This document shows, piece by piece, positions 60,825 to 64,000 of a stretch of DNA of 64,000 bases. The notes below the pieces were generated by a model. The model ran no database searches. It worked only from the letters and a program-made list of their open reading frames with translations, and was not told the origin of the DNA. Source of the DNA: Streptomyces sp. WZ-12 (GTDB lineage: Bacteria > Actinomycetota > Actinomycetes > Streptomycetales > Streptomycetaceae); NCBI RefSeq assembly GCF_028898845.1, contig NZ_CP118574.1, forward strand, positions 5,367,001 to 5,431,000, written 5' to 3'. Each line of letters opens with the position of its first letter. Positions within the stretch are counted from its first letter, which is position 1. Made by a program: the position numbers and the translations under genes.

Positions 60825-61445
60825 TCACGCCCGGGCGGCCAGTTCGGCGCGCAACCGCCGGTTCTCCTCCTCCAGTTGGCCCAGCCGATCCTCGAACGGG
60901 CGCAGCGCGCCGCGGAGTTCGTCCTCGCTGAAGCGGGGGGTGATGTGTTGGGGGCAGTTCCAGTTGACCCCCTCCACCCGCACGGTCAGCAGCCGCTCCA
61001 CCCGCCCGTCGGTGCGTCGGGACTCCAGCTCGGCGGCCAGTTCGGGCCGTTCGTCGGGGGCGAGGGCGGTGGCGTGGCCCAGCAGCTTGAGGCGGGTGCG
61101 GTGCGGATAGTCCATGAAGAACAGCGCCACCCGGTCGTTGCCGCGGACGTTGCCGGTGGTGATGTACTGCCGGTTCCCCCGGACGTCGGCGAAGGCCAGG
61201 GTGCGCTCGTCGAGTACGTGGACGAAGCCGGGCGGGCCGCCGCGGTACTGGAGGTAGGGCCAGCCGTCCTCGCCGACGCTGGCCAGGTAGAAGCCGTCGC
61301 GGGACTCGATGTGCGCGGCCTCGGAGGAGGTCAGCAGGTCGGGGCCGTCGTCGGTCACCAGGCGGGCGGCCGCGCCCGCGCTCCCGTGCTCCTCCTGGGT
61401 CCTGCGGACGTTCTCGGTGAAGGCCAGTTGGGCGAATCGACTCAC
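60825..61445 (-). CDS. Pyridoxamine 5'-phosphate oxidase-like FMN-binding protein
   Basis: A 206-residue protein with the split-barrel flavin-binding fold: IESRDGFYLASVGEDGWPYLQYRGG split at its strands, RGNRQYITTGNVRGNDRVALFFMDYPHRTRLKLLG with the FMN phosphate-binding region. After the barrel it has a coiled C-terminus (RLGQLEEENRRLRAELAARA). It is likely an oxidoreductase using FMN or F420 rather than true PdxH. GTG 61445 is supported by GAGGGAG upstream. Divergent from an ArsR regulator; two palindromic sites lie between. Confidence 0.82.
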   Translation of the reverse strand: MSRFAQLAFTENVRRTQEEHGSAGAAARLVTDDGPDLLTSSEAAHIESRDGFYLASVGEDGWPYLQYRGGPPGFVHVLDERTLAFADVRGNRQYITTGNVRGNDRVALFFMDYPHRTRLKLLGHATALAPDERPELAAELESRRTDGRVERLLTVRVEGVNWNCPQHITPRFSEDELRGALRPFEDRLGQLEEENRRLRAELAARA

Positions 61446-61516
61446 AACAGGGCTCCCTCGTAAGGACGTTGATGGATTTCGAGCGCCATGAACCGCGACG
61501 AACGCCACCAACATAA

Positions 61517-61552
61517 ACTACGATGACCGTCGTAGTGAACGATGTACGTCGT
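61517..61552. promoter_or_regulatory. Double operator between the oxidase and arsR-type genes
   Basis: ACTACGA-N6-TCGTAGT is a perfect inverted repeat (61517-61536). A weaker copy ACGA-N6-TCGT follows at 61539-61552, with centres 19 bases apart. Located 72 bases upstream of the GTG of the oxidase gene; a likely site for the divergent ArsR protein. Confidence 0.65.
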
Positions 61553-61709
61553 AATGGAGCCCCGAGGGGTGGCGGAATCGCCACCCCTCGACCACCCACT
61601 GCGACGGGAGCACCATGCGCGACAGGTCTGCCGCCAGCGCCGAGGCGGCCCGTCCCGCCGGCCGGCGACCGGCCGATATCGTGCGGGCAGACGACGAACC
61701 GAGGTGGGG

Positions 61710-62054
61710 ATGAGCGCCGTGGACGAGACCTGGATGGCGGAGCCCAACCTCGACGACATCGACATCGGCCAGGTGCTGCAGACCCTCGCCGATCCGGTGC
61801 GACTGCAGATCGTCCGGCGGCTCGCGGGCGTCCACGAGTCGACCTGCACGGCCCTGGAGATGCCGGTCAAGGTCTCCACGGTCTCCCACCACATCCGGAT
61901 CCTGCGGGAGAGCGGTCTGGTCTCGACGCGGCTGGACGGCAGCGCCCGCCCCAGCCGGCTGCGCCGGGGGGACTTCGAGCGCCGGTTCCCCGGCCTGTTG
62001 GACGCCATCCTGCACGCCCCGCCGGCCAACTCCCGTCTCTCGCACGAGGGTTGA
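61710..62054 (+). CDS. ArsR-family transcriptional regulator
   Basis: A 114-residue winged-helix regulator. The ArsR helix-turn-helix is LQTLADPVRLQIVRRLAG then VSTVSHHIRILRESGLVSTRLDG. The usual metal-binding CxC of the sensor helix is absent (only one Cys, in ESTCTALEM), so this is probably not a metal sensor. GAGGTGGGG before ATG 61710 fixes the start. Divergent from the flavin oxidase gene and probably its repressor. Confidence 0.9.
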   Translation: MSAVDETWMAEPNLDDIDIGQVLQTLADPVRLQIVRRLAGVHESTCTALEMPVKVSTVSHHIRILRESGLVSTRLDGSARPSRLRRGDFERRFPGLLDAILHAPPANSRLSHEG

Positions 62055-62109
62055 CGTCCGGCTCGTAAGCCGGACCGCGCCCCGGGCCCGGCCGGCGGCG
62101 AACAGCGCG

Positions 62110-62143
62110 AAGGGGCCGCCGGCGCGAGTGCCGGCGACCCCTT
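62110..62143. terminator. Bidirectional terminator between arsR and the GT4 gene
   Basis: AAGGGG-CC-GCCGGC pairs with GCCGGC-GA-CCCCTT around a six-base loop, between two convergent genes. Confidence 0.75.
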
Positions 62144-62201
62144 GGGGAGCGTTGTCAGTGGCCTTGGTGGACGGAACGCCCACGGGCTGCCACCGCGGGC
62201 C

Positions 62202-63371
62202 CTAGCGCTCGATGAGCGCGAACAGGCCCTCCCAGCGGCCCACGATCTCGTCGGTGGAGAACCGCTGGATGTTCTCCCGGGCCGCGACGCCCATCCGGTC
62301 CCGCAGCTCCTTGTCCGACATCAAGGTGTCCAAGTGCCGGGCGAATTCGGTGATGTTGCCCGGAGGGGCCAGGAAGCCGTCGGTGCCGTCGGCGATGATC
62401 TCGCGGACGCCCGGCGCCACGTCGAACGCCACGCACGGCACCGCGGTGGCCATCGCCTCCATGGGGGCGAGCGGGAAGCCCTCGCCGCGCGAGCTCAGCG
62501 CGAAGACCGCGCTCTCCCGCAGCGCCCCGGCCACATCGCTGGTCCGCCCCATCCACTCGACCGAACTCTCCACCCCGAGCTCGGCGGACAGCTTGCGCAG
62601 CGCCTCGGCCTCCTCACCGGAGCCGTAGATCCGCAGCGTCCAGTCCGGGTGCTGCGGGGCGACCCGCGCCCACGCCTCCAGGAGCAGGTCGACGCCCTTC
62701 TCCTCGTGCAGCCGGCCGATGCTGGAGACGACCTTCTGCGTGCGCTGGGAGGGGACCTCGGGGAAGAACGGCAGCGGGTTCGGCATGAAGCCGACGTTGT
62801 CCATCCGCTGCCGGATCCACTTGTCGGCGTCCTCCCGGGTGAGCGGCAGCATCCGGTCGACGTCCTGGTAGAACCGCTGGACGCGGCCGAACCGGGACGA
62901 CTTGCGGCAGGTCTCGAAGGACTCGTGGCTCATGCCGATGACCGGCAGTCCGGCGGTGTCCGCCAGCGCCACCCACTCCATCGCCCACACCTGGGTGACG
63001 ATCACCATGCCGCCCGGCCGCGCGGTCCGGAACAGCGCACTCATCTTGGCGGCCTGCTCGTGCATCCCGGCCTCGCGGGCGGCCCGGCGGCGCTGCTCGA
63101 CGACGTTCAGCCGGTCCTTCAGGCCGCGCACCGGGCGGACGCTCGGCGGGTGCACGTCGTAGAGCGTGGTGGTCCGGTACGGCAGGTCCGGGCCGAGCTC
63201 GTGGACCCGGCCCTCGGGCGGCGGCACGATCCCGACGACGTGCACCCGGTGGCCCCGCTCCGCGAACAGCCGCGCCATCTGGTGCGACCAACTGGTGATG
63301 CCGCCCAGCTCGTTGACGCTGTTGGAGACGAAGAAGATGTCCCGCGGCTCGGCTGCGTTCGACTTGGTCAT
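62202..63371 (-). CDS. Glycosyltransferase family 4 protein
   Basis: A 389-residue GT-B fold enzyme. N-domain: IFFVSNSVNELGGITSWSHQMARLF split at the donor loop, with GGITSW. C-domain: SSIGRLHEEKGVDLLLEAW, RIYGSGEEAEAL, and the nucleotide-sugar binding EGFPLAPMEAMATAVPCVAFD with the E-x7-E pair. It overlaps the upstream TagF-like gene by an ATGA, so the two are coupled, and a role in decorating or building a wall teichoic-acid-like polymer is likely. GGAG lies seven bases before ATG 63371. Confidence 0.9.
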   Translation of the reverse strand: MTKSNAAEPRDIFFVSNSVNELGGITSWSHQMARLFAERGHRVHVVGIVPPPEGRVHELGPDLPYRTTTLYDVHPPSVRPVRGLKDRLNVVEQRRRAAREAGMHEQAAKMSALFRTARPGGMVIVTQVWAMEWVALADTAGLPVIGMSHESFETCRKSSRFGRVQRFYQDVDRMLPLTREDADKWIRQRMDNVGFMPNPLPFFPEVPSQRTQKVVSSIGRLHEEKGVDLLLEAWARVAPQHPDWTLRIYGSGEEAEALRKLSAELGVESSVEWMGRTSDVAGALRESAVFALSSRGEGFPLAPMEAMATAVPCVAFDVAPGVREIIADGTDGFLAPPGNITEFARHLDTLMSDKELRDRMGVAARENIQRFSTDEIVGRWEGLFALIER

Positions 63372-64000
63372 CAACGGCTCCACTGCGCAAAGAACTGGTC
63401 GACGATGCTCTGTGCGGCGTCGCCCTGGTCGTATTCCCCGAACTTGGCGACGAATTCCTTGCGGTCCTTGGCGTATTCCTGCTGTTGGGACTCGAAAGAC
63501 TGCATGGTCTCGAAGAAATCGTCCTCGGTGCGCACTACCGGGCCCGGCGCGTGTTCCAGCAGATCGAAGTACGTTCCGCGACCCTCGTGCACGTATTCGT
63601 CGTAGTCGTAGGTGAAGAACACCAACGGCCGGTCGAGCAGCGCGTAGTCGAACATCACCGACGAATAGTCCGTGACCAGGCCGTCGGCCAGCTCCAGGAT
63701 CGGGGTGATGTCGTGGCGCGCCGAGACGTCGATGACCCGGCCCTGCACGGTCGGCGGCAGCACCACGTGGTTGAGGTAGTGCGAGCGCACCAGCAGGACG
63801 TAGCGGTCGCCGAACTCGTCGGCGAAGCGCTCCACGTCGAAGGGGAGCGCGAACCGGCCGTGCCGGCCGCCCGCCTTGCGGAACGTCGGCGCGTACAGCA
63901 GCACCTTCTTGTCGGCCGGAATGCCCAACTCCGCCGCCAGCGGGCCGCGCTCGCGGTGGCCGGACTCGGCCTCCTCCAGCCGGGCCCGCACCAGGGCGTC
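63371..64000 (-). CDS. CDP-glycerol glycerophosphotransferase (TagF/TagB-like), C-terminal part
   Basis: The open frame runs off the right edge; 209 codons are visible. It shows the C-terminal Tag-type domain: KKVLLYAPTFRK with the start of the donor-binding half, YVLLVRSHYLN, and the active-site stretch DGLVTDYSSVMFDYALLDRPLVFF with the TDYSS motif and its His/Asp surroundings, then YDYDEYVHEGRGTYFD. These enzymes polymerise glycerol-phosphate or similar polyols from CDP donors for wall teichoic acid. Overlaps the GT4 gene by an ATGA. The 5' end is outside the window. Confidence 0.88.
   Translation of the reverse strand, partial: DALVRARLEEAESGHRERGPLAAELGIPADKKVLLYAPTFRKAGGRHGRFALPFDVERFADEFGDRYVLLVRSHYLNHVVLPPTVQGRVIDVSARHDITPILELADGLVTDYSSVMFDYALLDRPLVFFTYDYDEYVHEGRGTYFDLLEHAPGPVVRTEDDFFETMQSFESQQQEYAKDRKEFVAKFGEYDQGDAAQSIVDQFFAQWSR

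Overview
The window is chromosomal DNA from a Streptomyces-type actinomycete. It is very GC-rich, coding sequence has G or C at almost every third codon position, GTG starts are common, and bldA (the UUA-reading leucine tRNA), rpf genes and a DivIVA-like coiled-coil protein are present. From memory, the gene order resembles the S. coelicolor core region from gal to ndh; I could not check this.

Layout. (1) 1-9.3 kb, sugar metabolism: the start of a sodium/solute symporter diverges from a galTEK operon. A LuxR-type response regulator follows, then an IS982-like insertion sequence, then a GH42 beta-galactosidase, an SDR dehydrogenase and a MarR regulator on the minus strand. (2) 9.4-19.8 kb: trans-aconitate methyltransferase with a glyoxalase-like remnant, a TetR/acyl-desaturase pair with a strong palindromic operator, ppc, then the housekeeping minus-strand run prs, rplY, pth with glmU and tRNA-Gln. 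(3) 19.8-30 kb, accessory: a broken DNA-binding gene beside tRNA-Gln, an orphan histidine kinase, then a locus of toxin-type enzymes joined to immunity domains: free YwqJ-like deaminase plus SUKH-3 on the minus strand, diverging from a WHH nuclease/SUKH-1 fusion and a 1,053-residue Imm35-linker-deaminase-SUKH-4 fusion. A 1.1-kb intergenic stretch with a dispersed repeat and a coiled-coil gene follow. (4) 30-44.7 kb: MFS exporter, mfd, DUF2079 membrane protein, secreted HNH nuclease, SurA-like lipoprotein, mazG, a WhiJ-like XRE/DUF397 cassette and an MFS/LysR pair. (5) 44.7-56 kb: a cytochrome P450 whose 5' end looks frameshifted, two rpf genes (the second behind a c-di-AMP ydaO riboswitch), eno, the divIC-like gene, DUF501, ppx, ndh with two Rex-type operators, and a cyclopropane synthase. 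(6) 56-64 kb: an FtsX-type ABC transporter, bldA, a decayed gene, a flavin-binding oxidase with a divergent ArsR regulator, and the start of a cell-wall glycopolymer cluster (GT4 plus TagF-like).

How the genes fit together: galT-E-K form the Leloir pathway fed by the symporter and possibly by the nearby beta-galactosidase. ppc, eno, prs, glmU and ppx are central metabolism. rpf genes and the terminal TagF/GT4 genes act on the wall. The most unusual part is 22.1-27.9 kb, where deaminase and nuclease domains related to polymorphic toxins sit in cytosolic proteins with no visible secretion signal, fused or paired with four different immunity-type domains. Function there is inference from motifs; I could run no homology search.
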